Of a DNA stretch of 64,000 nucleotides, positions 18,601-26,935 are shown piece after piece; the stretch's first letter is position 1; the number at the start of each line of letters is the position of its first letter. The notes under the pieces were generated by a model. The model was not told where the DNA came from, did not search any database, and was given only the letters and a program-made list of their open reading frames with translations. Source of the DNA: Mycobacterium sp. 3519A (lineage in GTDB: Bacteria; Actinomycetota; Actinomycetes; Mycobacteriales; Mycobacteriaceae); NCBI RefSeq assembly GCF_900240945.1, contig NZ_OESG01000014.1, positions 430,923-494,922 on the forward strand. The letters run 5' to 3'. The position numbers and the translations under genes are program-made.

Positions 18601-19859
18601 CGGGCCTGCGCGCGGCCCGCTTCGATACGGGAGAAGTCGAGCAACGTGTTGACCAGCTTGGCCAGTCGCAGCGAGTTACGGTAGACGACCTCGAGTTCCT
18701 GGCGTGCGACCTCGTCGAGTCCCGATGTGGCGCTACGCATTTCAGCCACCGGCGCCATGATCAGCGTCAGCGGGGTGCGGAACTCGTGGCTGATGTTGGA
18801 GAAGAAAGTCGTCTTGGCACGGTCCAGCTCGGCGAGTTCCTCTGCACGTCGCTGCTGCGCGGCGTAACTACGCGCACTGCCGATTCCGGCGGCGATGTGC
18901 CCGGCCACCAGGGTCACGAAGTCGCGGTAGTGCTCGTCGAGCGCGCGGTAGCGGTTGATCGCCGTGACCAGAAATCCTGCCGGTGCGCCACCCTGCTGCA
19001 CCAGCGGGGTCACCAACGCCTGAGTAGGCGGCTCATGCCAGTCGCCGGTCGGCAGCTCCGGATACCGGTCACCGTCCAGTTCGACGAGAACCTGTTCCCC
19101 GCCGGCACTTTCGGTCAACGGCCACAGTGCGCCGCCGTCTGGCGACAGGCTCGGGGGCGCGGCCGGATGGCCGGGTTCGATGCCGCTCGCGGACGCCAAC
19201 CGCGCGCCACCGTCGTCGTCGAACAGGTAGGTCAACGTGAACGGAAGATCGCGCGGATTGTGGCTGAGTTGACGTGCGGCGTGCGCCAGAGTTTCGTCTT
19301 CGGTGCGCACGACGCTGGGATCCGAGCCAAGGTCGCGCAACGTCGTGATCCTGCGCTGCGCGATCACCCGTTCGGTGTCCTCGCTGACGACGCACAGCAT
19401 GCCCACCACGTGTCCGAGTTCGTCGCGCAGCGGGCTGTAGGAGAACGTGTGATACGACTCCTCCTGATAACCCGACCGCTCGAGGAAGAGCAGCAGCGCA
19501 GAGTCCCACGTGGCGCGTCCGGTGGCCAGCACGCCGTCGATGCGTGGACCGATATCGGGCCATATCTCCGCCCACACCTCACCGGCGGGTCGGCCGAGCG
19601 CCCACGGATATTTGCGGCCGAGCGTGTCACGGCGATAGGCGGCGTTGCAGAAGAACGTCAGCTCCGGACCCCACGCCATCCACATCGAGAACCGCGACGA
19701 CAGCAGAATGCTGACCGCGGTCTGCAGACTCTGCGGCCACGCTGCCGGCGCTCCGAGTGGGGTGCGCGCCCAATCGACGGCCGCCAGGTCACGGCCGATC
19801 TCCGGGTCCGCGTTGAACACCGCCTGCGACGGGTCTTGCGTGATGTCGTCCGCCCCCAT
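15684..19859 (-). CDS. Giant hybrid histidine kinase / receiver / PAS / GAF / SpoIIE phosphatase / RsbW-like protein
   Basis: 1391 residues from ATG 19859 (GGGAG ahead); an in-frame TTG at 19946 overlapping the upstream STAS stop would add 29. Domains in order: PAS/GAF sensors (about 20-340); HisKA with His358 (NISHEFRTPLT); HATPase (EGSGIGLALVKE); receiver with Asp685 (VVSDVMMPRMDG); PAS near 770; GAF; PP2C/SpoIIE phosphatase near 1070 (GGDWYDVVDLDDG, VVGDCVGHG); RsbW-like HATPase near 1310 (NVLVATGEALANSIEHGH). It joins two-component sensing to sigma-factor partner switching, like Rv1364c but with an added hybrid kinase. No membrane helix, so cytosolic. Flanking STAS genes are probable partners. 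Confidence 0.92.
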   Translation of the reverse strand: MGADDITQDPSQAVFNADPEIGRDLAAVDWARTPLGAPAAWPQSLQTAVSILLSSRFSMWMAWGPELTFFCNAAYRRDTLGRKYPWALGRPAGEVWAEIWPDIGPRIDGVLATGRATWDSALLLFLERSGYQEESYHTFSYSPLRDELGHVVGMLCVVSEDTERVIAQRRITTLRDLGSDPSVVRTEDETLAHAARQLSHNPRDLPFTLTYLFDDDGGARLASASGIEPGHPAAPPSLSPDGGALWPLTESAGGEQVLVELDGDRYPELPTGDWHEPPTQALVTPLVQQGGAPAGFLVTAINRYRALDEHYRDFVTLVAGHIAAGIGSARSYAAQQRRAEELAELDRAKTTFFSNISHEFRTPLTLIMAPVAEMRSATSGLDEVARQELEVVYRNSLRLAKLVNTLLDFSRIEAGRAQARYEPVDLSAVTAELASVFRSAIERAGLAFEVDCPPLDEPVYVDRDMWEKVVLNLLSNALKYTFDGSVSISVRQQDGNAVVTVRDTGIGVSADEIGRLFERFHRIEATRARSNEGSGIGLALVKELVSLHGGTIEAHSSEGQGTTFTVCLPFGSAHLPAEEVVTLAREPAPSGLAEPYVAEALRWLPDGSDTADLTQGVVTADTEVGTTFAASGPPARVLIADDNADMRQYLSRLLRSAGYVVDAVTDGLLALEKVRENVPDLVVSDVMMPRMDGLALVAALRTETRTAAVPVLLLSARAGQEASIEGLQAGADDYLVKPFAAAELLARVRANVELSRLRNHHSRWRTALVDALQEAFFVCDERGAVIEINRTFTDILGYGPEQLPYEPIHPWWPDESTDPDGYRRVQAAFDTLFTDGSGAGTIPVIHRDGHRLWIRFSFNQTEDPDTGRRVIVGSFRDVTAERYALQRDTALAELTERLAQADTLDDAVAAATEELRRLWHARTVLAATFAVSSTDSGQDAPRIHSAGSSTQWSDISELIRRRLAAVRDGDLLVSDTTTPGTAAIALQHPHGILVLYLELAERRPFTTEDSTLLTVLASRLGQGLQRVYHLDQQRETALALQTAILGPAVLPGGFAARYQPATRPLQVGGDWYDVVDLDDGRIGLVVGDCVGHGLGAATVMGQLKSACRALLLEQPSPCAVLTALDRFAGRLPGARTTTAFCAVLNQDTGELVYASAGHPPPVVVHADRSVELLDGGRAIPLGLGFSGVRTEARRMLPFRSTLLLYTDGLVERRREPLDRGINRAADLVVDNREAALDELADSIMSRITPGDGYQDDVAMLLYRHPPPLSIAIPAEADQLAPIRTALRRWLTQAGVSQDQAVNVLVATGEALANSIEHGHRDDQEGVVRLHATASGDSLHVTVADAGSWKTPQPAANPDRGRGIMLMRGLMHTVDISPGVEGTTVAMNMRIA

Positions 19860-19942
19860 CGTCACTCCCGTCAGTGTGCTGGCCCCGAAGACAGTGGGGC
19901 AGCGGCGATTGCAAGACGCGATATACCCATCCTCGGCTGCCG

Positions 19943-20311
19943 TCAACCGCCGTCGTCGGCGGCGTCGGCGAGCGCGTCCGGCACCGTCGCATACGGCCGG
20001 AGCACCGAGTCGAGTTGCGTCACTTGCAGGGGGCGCAGCACTTCAGCGGCGTTGGCCACCAACCGCACCGTGACGCCGTTGGCCGCCCCCGCTTCGTAGC
20101 ACCCGAGCACGGCGTTCAGAGCGGCGCTGCCGAAATACGTCACGTCGCCGAGATCCACGACGAGCAGTTTGTGCGCTCGCGTCGACGCCACGTGCATCGC
20201 GGCCTCGAGATCGCGGGCCAGTGTGTCGACCGTGGCGGTGTCGATATCACCCGCCACCGTGACGACGACCGCTGAGTCGCGCACATCCTGCGTGATTTCC
20301 AGATTTGGCAC
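19943..20311 (-). CDS. STAS-domain protein (anti-anti-sigma factor type)
   Basis: 122 residues from a GTG. LLVVDLGDVTYFGSAALNAVLGCYE has the STAS helix motif, but the residue before the conserved Ser is Gly (FGSAAL) where canonical antagonists have DSS/DSG. Ser remains, so phosphorylation is possible. Its 3' end lies just before the giant kinase gene and overlaps that gene's alternative TTG start, so both belong to one transcript. Confidence 0.88.
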   Translation of the reverse strand: MPNLEITQDVRDSAVVVTVAGDIDTATVDTLARDLEAAMHVASTRAHKLLVVDLGDVTYFGSAALNAVLGCYEAGAANGVTVRLVANAAEVLRPLQVTQLDSVLRPYATVPDALADAADDGG

Positions 20312-20340
20312 TGCTGATCCGGTCCCCTACTTCGACGCCA

Positions 20341-20387
20341 CCCCGTTTCACCGGGGCTCAGCGCACCACCCTTTGGTGCACGCTGAG
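20341..20387 (-). promoter_or_regulatory. Tandem hairpins between ANTAR gene and STAS-kinase operon
   Basis: Two adjacent stem-loops can form in the minus-strand RNA: CTCAGCG/CGCTGAG (20357-20387) with inner CACCA/TGGTG, and CCCCG/CGGGG with a six-base loop (20341-20356). The first overlaps the ANTAR gene stop; both precede the STAS gene. No U-run follows, so this could be a weak terminator or an ANTAR-responsive antiterminator site. The loops do not fit the published ANTAR hexaloop rule (A at 1, G at 4). Confidence 0.4.
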
Positions 20388-21020
20388 TAGAAGATGATCG
20401 AATTCACGGCGCAACGCGTCCGGTTGGTGTTGCAGCGTGCCGAGTTCCGCGACGATCTGCACCGCGAGCGCACGCAACTTCGTATTCGTCTGCTGAGAGC
20501 GCCACTGCAACATCGCGAACGCCTGGTCGGCGTCGACCCCGTACACCACCATCAAGGCGCCCTTGGCCTGTTCGATGGCCGCGCGGGCCTCAAACAATTC
20601 GGGCAGCACAGCGTCGAGCACCTTGCGCCGAGTCTGATCGACGGAGTCGCTCAGGTCGACGTAGAAGCCTTCCGTTCCGACGACCGCCCCCTGGTCGTTG
20701 TACATCCGGTCGGCGAGGACGAGCACCGTGTGTTCGCGACCCGACGTGTCGACGAACCGATGCCTGCTGGAGAACGACCCGCCCTGATGGAGCGCTTGGT
20801 CGAGGAGGTCCTGCACGTGCTGGCGGTCGTCGGGGTGTTTGTGCGACAGCAGCAACTCGGTGGTCGGCTCGACGGTGCCGGGTTCATAGCCGTGCATGCG
20901 GGCGACCTCGTCGGACCACTCCCAACGCTGGCCGACGAACCAGAACCGGAACGCACCCACGTTCAGCTCCTCACCGTGCTCGCCGGGTCTGACGCTTGGC
21001 GCGAGTCTGGAGAAGGCCAT
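20358..21020 (-). CDS. PAS-ANTAR domain RNA-binding antiterminator regulator
   Basis: 220 residues. The N-terminal PAS fold (FRFWFVGQRWEWSDEVARMHGYEPG to about residue 125) is followed by a helical ANTAR domain (EARAAIEQAKGALMVVYGVDADQAFAMLQWRSQQTNTKLRALA, 143-190), which binds paired RNA hairpins and prevents termination. Many mycobacterial ANTAR proteins are controlled by kinases; here the giant kinase operon lies directly downstream on the same strand, making it a candidate partner or target. Cytosolic. Confidence 0.9.
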   Translation of the reverse strand: MAFSRLAPSVRPGEHGEELNVGAFRFWFVGQRWEWSDEVARMHGYEPGTVEPTTELLLSHKHPDDRQHVQDLLDQALHQGGSFSSRHRFVDTSGREHTVLVLADRMYNDQGAVVGTEGFYVDLSDSVDQTRRKVLDAVLPELFEARAAIEQAKGALMVVYGVDADQAFAMLQWRSQQTNTKLRALAVQIVAELGTLQHQPDALRREFDHLLLSVHQRVVR

Positions 21021-21103
21021 GCTCTATGGCACCACAATCCGATGTTCGGTTCGCACTGATCGCAACTGGTGACCTGAGAAGTCGCTGTACATATGTTGCG
21101 GGC

Positions 21104-21196
21104 GTGATCAACGAGGATTGGCTGGCCGTCATCGTCGGCCTCGCGCTGCTGGCGCTCGTGCTCGTCGGCGCGATTCCGGGAAGCCTGGTCCCGTGA
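21104..21196 (+). CDS. Tiny single-helix membrane protein coupled to YeiH exporter
   Basis: 30 residues from GTG 21104: an acidic start (INEDWLAV) then one membrane helix IVGLALLALVLVGAIPGSLVP. The stop overlaps the exporter start (GTGA). Longer members of the exporter family begin with a similar WLAV-type first helix, so this could be the split-off first helix of that protein or a separate small subunit. The start codon lacks a clear ribosome binding site. Confidence 0.5.
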   Translation: MINEDWLAVIVGLALLALVLVGAIPGSLVP

Positions 21197-22305
21197 CCGA
21201 GACCGAAACCCGGCGCGACGAGGCGCGCTCCGGCGGAATCGGCTACGCCGTCGCCGGGGTGCTCGTGGTGGTCGCGCTCGGCGCGGCCACCCGGTTCCTG
21301 GAGCACCAGGTGCCGGTGTGGGCGGCGGGCACGCCGTTCGCGAAAGTCGCCAAGTCGATCGAATTCCCGTTCTACGCAATCGCTTTGGGCCTGATCGGCA
21401 ACGCGGTACTGAGCAAGCTGGCGCTGCGCGACGCACTCGCGAGGGGATTCCGCACCGAGTTCTTCATCAAGACCGGCCTGGTTCTGCTCGGTGCGTCGAT
21501 CAACCTGAAAGTGCTCGTCACCGCGGCCGGCCCGGCGATCCTGCAGGCGCTGCTGCTGATCTCCGCCGTGTTCGGCTTCACCTGGTGGTTCGGTGGCCGA
21601 CTCGGGCTCGAGGACAAGTTGCGCGCCCTGCTCGCCTCGGCGGTGTCCATCTGCGGGGTGAGCGCAGCGATCGCGGCCGCGGGTGCGGTGCAGGCCAAGC
21701 GCGAACAACTGGCCTACGCCGCGTCGCTTGTCATCGCCTTCGCGCTGCCGTCGATCTTCCTGCTGCCGTGGCTCGCCGACGTGTTCCACCTGTCGGATGC
21801 GGTGGCAGGCGCCTGGATCGGCGGCAACATCGACACCACCGCCGCCGTCGCGGCATCGGGTGCGATCGCAGGCGAGGAGGCCCTGCAGATCGCGACCATC
21901 GTCAAGACCACGCAGAACGCCCTGATCGGCGTCGTGGCGATCGCGCTGACCGCCTACTTCGCGCTGAAGATCGAACGCAAATCCGCCGCCGAAGCCAGGC
22001 CCACGATCGGCCAGTTCTGGGAACGCTTCCCGAAGTTCGTGCTCGGCTTCATCGCCGCCTCGGTGATCGGCACCCTGTATCTGCAGTGGGTGCCCAGCGG
22101 TAAAGCGGAGATCGCGACCGTCAACGATCTGCGCACGTGGTTTTTGATCTTCGCGTTCGTCGCAATCGGCTTGGAGTTTTCGCTGAAGGGGCTGAAAGAG
22201 GCGGGCTGGCGGCCGGTCGCGGTGTTCGCCTCGGCGACGGTGGTGAACATCGTCGTTGCGTTTGGCCTGGCCAGCGTGTTGTTCGGTAACTTCGGAATCG
22301 GTTAG
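21193..22305 (+). CDS. YeiH/UPF0324-family putative sulfate exporter
   Basis: 370 residues with about ten membrane helices. Family landmarks: LRDALARGFRTEFFIKTGLVLLGASINLK, SAVSICGVSAAIAAAGA, GAWIGGNIDTTAAVAASGA and WFLIFAFVAIGLEF. The inner-membrane family is annotated as sulfate exporters (COG2855) with weak experimental support. The GTG start overlaps the stop of the 30-residue ORF, so their translation is coupled. Confidence 0.9.
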   Translation: MTETETRRDEARSGGIGYAVAGVLVVVALGAATRFLEHQVPVWAAGTPFAKVAKSIEFPFYAIALGLIGNAVLSKLALRDALARGFRTEFFIKTGLVLLGASINLKVLVTAAGPAILQALLLISAVFGFTWWFGGRLGLEDKLRALLASAVSICGVSAAIAAAGAVQAKREQLAYAASLVIAFALPSIFLLPWLADVFHLSDAVAGAWIGGNIDTTAAVAASGAIAGEEALQIATIVKTTQNALIGVVAIALTAYFALKIERKSAAEARPTIGQFWERFPKFVLGFIAASVIGTLYLQWVPSGKAEIATVNDLRTWFLIFAFVAIGLEFSLKGLKEAGWRPVAVFASATVVNIVVAFGLASVLFGNFGIG

Positions 22306-22321
22306 CGACTAGGCTCGCGGC

Positions 22322-23278
22322 GTGCGAGCTGCCTTGTCCCGCCGGGGTTTCCTCACCATGACTGCGAGCGCGGCACTGGTCGCGGCCTGCAGTTCACCCA
22401 AGCCGGGCACCATCGCCAAGGACGGCTCGGTGACGGTCAAGCACATCTTCGGCGAAACCAAGATCCCCGGTCCGCCCAAGCGTGTCGTCAGCGCGGGCTT
22501 CACCGAACAGGACGACCTGTTGGCGGTCGGGGTCGTCCCAGTCGCGATCACCGACTGGTTCGGCGGCGAGCCGTTCGGCGTATGGCCATGGGCGCAACCG
22601 AAATTGGGTAACGCACAGCCGGTGGTACTCAACCTCAACGACGGCATCCAGGTGGACCAGATCGCGTCGTTGAAACCCGACCTGATCGTCGCCACGAACG
22701 CCGGACTGGACCAGGACACCTACACCAAACTGTCGGCGATCGCGCCCACCATCGCGCAGTCCGGTCCGGATGCATTCTTCGAACCGTGGAAGGACCAGGC
22801 CACGCTGATCGGCCAGGCCGTGTTCAAGGCCGACGAGATGGCCAAACTGGTGGCCGCCGTCGACGAGAAGTTCGCGGCCGTCGCGAAGAACAACCCGCAG
22901 TTCGCCGGTAAGAAGGCGCTATTGCTCGGCGGCACGTTCTACGACGACAGCGTGCGCATCACCACACCCGGTTGGCGCACCGAGTTCCTCACCAAGATGG
23001 GGTTCACCGATCCCGATCCCGGCGCCACTCTGGTGAAGCGGGACAAGATGGCGTCGGTGCTCGACGACGCGGATGTGTTGATCTGGACCACCGAGAGCGA
23101 CGACGAGCAGGCCGCCCTCCTTGCCGACCCGCTCGTCGCAAAGCTGCGAGCCACCGTGGGCAACCGCAACGTCTTCACCGGCAAGGAATTGTCGGGGGCG
23201 ATCGCGTTCGCATCGACGCTGTCGTATCCGGTGGTGGCCGACCGACTGCCGGCGCTGATCTCGAAGGCGCTGTCCTGA
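22322..23278 (+). CDS. Iron-siderophore ABC transporter substrate-binding lipoprotein (FecB2-like)
   Basis: 318 residues. SRRGFLTMTASAALVAACSS holds a twin-arginine-like start and a lipobox (LVAAC), so the mature protein is lipid-anchored outside the membrane. The rest is a class III binding protein: PKRVVSAGFTEQDDLLAVGVVPVAIT and QIASLKPDLIVATNAGL. It resembles Rv0265c (FecB2). No permease or ATPase gene is adjacent, so it must use components encoded elsewhere. Ligand probably a ferri-siderophore or haem. Confidence 0.88.
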   Translation: MRAALSRRGFLTMTASAALVAACSSPKPGTIAKDGSVTVKHIFGETKIPGPPKRVVSAGFTEQDDLLAVGVVPVAITDWFGGEPFGVWPWAQPKLGNAQPVVLNLNDGIQVDQIASLKPDLIVATNAGLDQDTYTKLSAIAPTIAQSGPDAFFEPWKDQATLIGQAVFKADEMAKLVAAVDEKFAAVAKNNPQFAGKKALLLGGTFYDDSVRITTPGWRTEFLTKMGFTDPDPGATLVKRDKMASVLDDADVLIWTTESDDEQAALLADPLVAKLRATVGNRNVFTGKELSGAIAFASTLSYPVVADRLPALISKALS

Positions 23279-23290
23279 TCTAATTACCGG

Positions 23291-23983
23291 GTGACAAGCG
23301 ACCAAACCACGACCGAAGCACAGCACGCAGCTTTCGCGCAGGTGGGGTCGAAGTACTATCCGATCTTCGTCGCGGTCTTCACGGCGCTGGTGATCATCTC
23401 CAACGTGACCGCCACCAAGGGCGTCGCGTTCGGGCCGATCATCACCGACGGTGGGTTCATCGTCTTCCCGCTGACCTACGTGATCGGCGACGTCCTGTCC
23501 GAGGTCTACGGGTTCAAAGCGGCTCGGCGGGCGATCTTCCTCGGGTTTGCTATGAACGGGTTGGCCGCCCTCACGTTCTGGATCACCATCTATCTGCCCG
23601 CGGCGGATTTCTACACCAATCAGGAGCACTTCGAGAACGTTGTGCACGCCTACACCCAGTTGATCATCGCGGGCCTCGCCGGCTTCATCGTCGGCCAGAC
23701 CATCAACGCGTGGGTGGTGGTCCGGATCAAGGAGAAGACCAAAGAGAAGCACCTATGGGCCCGGTTGGTCGGTTCGACTTTCGCGGGCCAACTTGGGGAC
23801 ACGCTGGTGTTCTGCAGTATCGCGGCAGGTGCGATCGGCATCAGCACGTTCGCCGACTTCGTCACCTACACGGCGCTGGGCTGGTTCTACAAGACCGCCG
23901 TCGAGGTTTTCATGCTTCCGGTGACCTACCGGGTGATCGCGTACGTCAAGCGCCACGAACCGACGTACGGCGCGGCAATATGA
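23291..23983 (+). CDS. Queuosine precursor transporter (YhhQ/VUT family)
   Basis: 230 residues, about six helices. SNVTATKGVAFGPIITDGGFIVFPLTYVIGDVLSEVYGFKAAR is the hallmark of COG1738/YhhQ proteins, which in E. coli import preQ0/preQ1 for queuosine in tRNA. GQLGDTLVFCSIAAG is the second conserved motif. It starts 12 bases after the lipoprotein stop. Function by family only. Confidence 0.88.
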   Translation: MTSDQTTTEAQHAAFAQVGSKYYPIFVAVFTALVIISNVTATKGVAFGPIITDGGFIVFPLTYVIGDVLSEVYGFKAARRAIFLGFAMNGLAALTFWITIYLPAADFYTNQEHFENVVHAYTQLIIAGLAGFIVGQTINAWVVVRIKEKTKEKHLWARLVGSTFAGQLGDTLVFCSIAAGAIGISTFADFVTYTALGWFYKTAVEVFMLPVTYRVIAYVKRHEPTYGAAI

Positions 23984-24030
23984 GCTATCGCTAAGCCTTC
24001 TCTGGCAAGGCTCATAGAGCTGGTTCCTGC

Positions 24031-24050
24031 TTAGCTACCCACGGGTAAGT
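24031..24050. promoter_or_regulatory. TACCC-N2-GGGTA palindrome before pxpB
   Basis: TACCCACGGGTA (24036-24047) is a 5-2-5 dyad inside TTAGCTACCCACGGGTAAGT, 11 bases before the pxpB ATG. On the other strand it reads TTACCCGTGGGTAGC, close to the repeated TTACTGGTGGGTAAC element at 63929-63946. The position overlapping the initiation region suggests a repressor site. Confidence 0.45.
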
Positions 24051-24058
24051 TCCACTAT

Positions 24059-24736
24059 ATGAGCGTGACCGCGGATGTGATGGACGTACGTGCACTCGGC
24101 GCCGTACGTGACTATGGCGACCAGGCGCTGCTGCTCGAATTCGACAGCACCGCCGAGGTGTTGGCGTGGGCAGACACGCTGCGCGAGGCCGAACTGCTCG
24201 GCGTGCTGGACATCGTCCCGGCGTCGCGCACGGTGCTGCTGAAACTGGCAGGCCCGCGCTATCAGGCGCCGACCCGGCAGCGGCTTGGCAAGCTGCGGGT
24301 GACGGCCGAGGCGCTGGCCGCGGCGACGCCGGCGGACGGGCGTGCCGACATCGAGATCGGCGTGGTGTACGACGGCGCCGACCTCGACGAGGTGGCCCGG
24401 CTGACCGGGCTGAGCACCGACCAGGTGATCGCCGCCCACACCGCCACCCCGTGGCGCGTCGGCTTCGGCGGCTTCGCACCGGGTTTCGCGTATCTGATCG
24501 GCGGGGACGAACGGCTCAACGTGCCGCGCCAGTCCGAGCCGCGGACCAGAGTGCCTGCCGGATCGGTTGCGCTGGCCGGGGAGTTCAGCGCCATCTATCC
24601 GCGGGAATCGCCAGGCGGTTGGCAGCTGATCGGGCGGATCACCGACGACGTGCCCGCGTTGTGGGACATCGATTCCGAACCCCCGGCGCTGCTGCAGCCC
24701 GGGATGTGGGTCCAGTTCCGGGAGGTGCGGTCATGA
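24059..24736 (+). CDS. pxpB: 5-oxoprolinase subunit PxpB (KipI family)
   Basis: 225 residues. [16 protein letters not shown] at the N-terminus and [63 protein letters not shown] in the C-terminal domain are the KipI/PxpB signature. With PxpC and PxpA it forms ATP-dependent 5-oxoprolinase. The last bases overlap pxpC (ATGA). Matches Rv0264c. An alternative ATG is at 24080. Confidence 0.93.
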   Translation: MSVTADVMDVRALGAVRDYGDQALLLEFDSTAEVLAWADTLREAELLGVLDIVPASRTVLLKLAGPRYQAPTRQRLGKLRVTAEALAAATPADGRADIEIGVVYDGADLDEVARLTGLSTDQVIAAHTATPWRVGFGGFAPGFAYLIGGDERLNVPRQSEPRTRVPAGSVALAGEFSAIYPRESPGGWQLIGRITDDVPALWDIDSEPPALLQPGMWVQFREVRS

Positions 24737-25617
24737 GCGTCACACTCGAGGTGCTGCGCACCGGGCCGCTGGCGCTGATCGAGGACCTCGGCAGGCCGGG
24801 CCTCGCGCACATGGGCGTGTCCCACTCCGGGGCGGCCGACCGTCGCTCCCACCAGCTGGCCAACCGGCTGGTGGCCAACCCCAACGACCACGCCACCATT
24901 GAGGTGACGTTCGGCGGGTTCTCCGCGCGGGTCCGCGGCGGTGACGTCGCGATCGCGGTGACGGGTGCGGACACCGACCCGTCGGTGAGCGGGAAACTGT
25001 TCGGCACCAACAGCATTCACTACGCTCACGACGGCGAAGTGATCTCGCTCGGCGCGCCACGCACCGGTCTGCGGACCTACCTCGCGGTGCGCGGTGGCAT
25101 CGACGTCTCGCCCGTGCTGGGCTCCCGGTCGTACGACGTGATGTCGGCGATCGGTCCGCTGCCGCTGCAACCCGGCGACGTGCTGCCGGTCGGCGAGCAC
25201 AGCGGCGAGCTCCCGGAACTCGACCAGGCGCCGGTGGCCGCCATCGAGGACGAGGTGCTCGAATTGCGGGTGGTGCCGGGCCCGCGCGACGACTGGTTCG
25301 TCGACCCGGACATCCTGATCCGAACCAACTGGCAGGTGACCAACCGGACCGACCGGGTGGGCATGCGCCTGATCGGCATGCCGCTGGAGTACCGCTGGCC
25401 CGATCGCCAGCTGCCGAGCGAAGGCGCGACCCGCGGCGCAATTCAGGTGCCGCCGAACGGTTTTCCGGTGATCCTCGGACCCGACCACCCGGTCACCGGC
25501 GGCTACCCGGTGATCGGCGTCGTCACCGACGACGACATCGACAAAGTGGCCCAGATCCGGCCAGGGCAGACCGTGCGACTGCACTGGTCGCGCCCGCGCA
25601 AGCCCTTCGAGGAGTAG
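24733..25617 (+). CDS. pxpC: 5-oxoprolinase subunit PxpC (KipA family, biotin-dependent carboxylase-like)
   Basis: 294 residues. [43 protein letters not shown] and [35 protein letters not shown] are diagnostic. Works with PxpB in 5-oxoproline ring opening to glutamate. The partner PxpA (LamB/YcsF) is not in this window. Overlaps pxpB by four bases; an IS30 element begins 43 bases after its stop. Confidence 0.93.
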   Translation: MSVTLEVLRTGPLALIEDLGRPGLAHMGVSHSGAADRRSHQLANRLVANPNDHATIEVTFGGFSARVRGGDVAIAVTGADTDPSVSGKLFGTNSIHYAHDGEVISLGAPRTGLRTYLAVRGGIDVSPVLGSRSYDVMSAIGPLPLQPGDVLPVGEHSGELPELDQAPVAAIEDEVLELRVVPGPRDDWFVDPDILIRTNWQVTNRTDRVGMRLIGMPLEYRWPDRQLPSEGATRGAIQVPPNGFPVILGPDHPVTGGYPVIGVVTDDDIDKVAQIRPGQTVRLHWSRPRKPFEE

Positions 25618-25660
25618 CCCTCGGCGAGTGTGAACTTATGACACGCATTGAGCCGGCGGT

Positions 25661-25682
25661 TTCACGCTGTGATTGCAACAGC
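25661..25682 (+). repeat. IS30 left terminal inverted repeat
   Basis: TTCACGCTGTGATTGCAACA; matches the right end in 16 of the first 19 positions, with the perfect core GTGATTGCAAC. The transposase stop codon lies inside this repeat. Confidence 0.6.
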
Positions 25683-26915
25683 GGGTGGTTTTGACGGGTT
25701 TGAGAGTAGTTCGTCGAGGGTTTCGGCTGGGGTCTTCCAGCTCAGGGTTTGCCGGGGCCGGTTGTTGAGCTTGGCGGCGACGTAGTCCAGATAGTCTGCC
25801 GGGAAGATCGACAAGTCGGTGCCTTTAGCAAAGTATTGGCGCAGCAGTCCGTTGGTGTTCTCGTTGGTCCCGCGCTGCCATGGTGAGTGCGGATCACAGA
25901 AGTAGATATCTAATTCCGTCGCTGCGGCGATAGCGGCGTGATTGGCCATCTCTTTGCCTTGATCCCAGGTCAGTGTCTTACGCAGAATCGCCGGCAGCTG
26001 AGCCATTTTCGCGACGATGGCCTCTTGCACTGCCAGGGCACCGTGGTCGTCAGGCAGATGCAGCAGCAGCACGAACCGAGTCATGCGTTCGACCACGGTG
26101 CCGATCGCCGAACCCGATGCGGTGCTACCCATGATCAGGTCGCCTTCCCAGTGGCCGGGTACGGCACGGTCTTCGACCTACGGTGGACGCTCGCTGATGT
26201 TGACCATGTCGCGGATTTGCCCTCGGCGCTGGTTACCGCGTCGTTGAGGCTTGCGCAACGCCCGCCCAGTGCGTAGACATTTGTGCAGCTCACGGCGCAG
26301 ATTTCCTTTACCCTGCACGTAGATCGACTGATAGATGGTCTCGTGGGACACCCGCATCTCCGCATCGTCGGGAAATTCGATCGGCAGCCGGTTGGCGATC
26401 TGTTGAGGACTGTGGTCGTCTAGCAGCCGATTCTGCACCTCAAGGTGCAACCGTTCATTGGTGGCCAGCTTGCGCGGTTTCGGGCGTCGAGCCCGCGCGT
26501 GAGCACGCGCCTGTGCGACGCCGGCCCGATACCTCGGCGTGGCATCCCAGCCGCCGTGCCGTTGCGCCCCGAACCGGTACCGCGAACGATATCGTCCACG
26601 GCAGAACGCGTTTCGGTCGATCTCACGCATGACCGTCGAGGCCGGGCGGCCCAGCCGCCTGCCGATCTGCCGAATGCTTTCCCCTCTGGCAATGCCGTCT
26701 TGAATTTCGTTACGTTCGTCTTCGCCCAGCCGCGACCACTTCCGCACACCGGTCTCATCAGGAAATTTGGGTCTCACCCCGCCAGCATCGGCAAACCAGC
26801 GCCAGCCGGTGCGCACCGACACACCGACTGCCTGCGCCGCCTCCACCACCGACGTGCCATCGCCGACATGACCCCAGAACTGACGACCAACACAGGCATA
26901 ACGCGACGGACGCAT
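25662..26915 (-). pseudogene. IS30 transposase interrupted by an in-frame amber codon
   Basis: From ATG 26915 (GAGGAG upstream) the frame encodes 417 codons, but codon 246 is TAG (26178-26180). Upstream: helix-turn-helix GTSVVEAAQAVGVSVRTGWRWFAD and GESIRQIGRRLGRPASTVMREIDRN. Downstream in the same frame: GHWEGDLIMGSTASGSAIGTVVERMTRF, WDQGKEMANHAAIA and CDPHSPWQRGTNENTNGLLRQYF, giving the DDE residues (Asp of GDLI, Asp of WDQG, Glu of NEN). Related transposases should have Glu or similar at the TAG (GAG to TAG is one change). The catalytic half is cut off, so it is probably inactive unless the stop is read through. Confidence 0.88.
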
Positions 26916-26935
26916 CAACAACTCCTCAGCTAGGA

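Noticed and set aside
18138..20099. 653-residue open frame on the plus strand opposite the giant kinase
   Set aside because: Antisense shadow of a high-GC coding gene; Arg/His/Gln-rich composition with no family motif, while the minus strand has clear domains.
25618..25660. Possible tRNA or attachment site next to the IS element
   Set aside because: No cloverleaf or direct repeat found; the IS lies in plain intergenic DNA.
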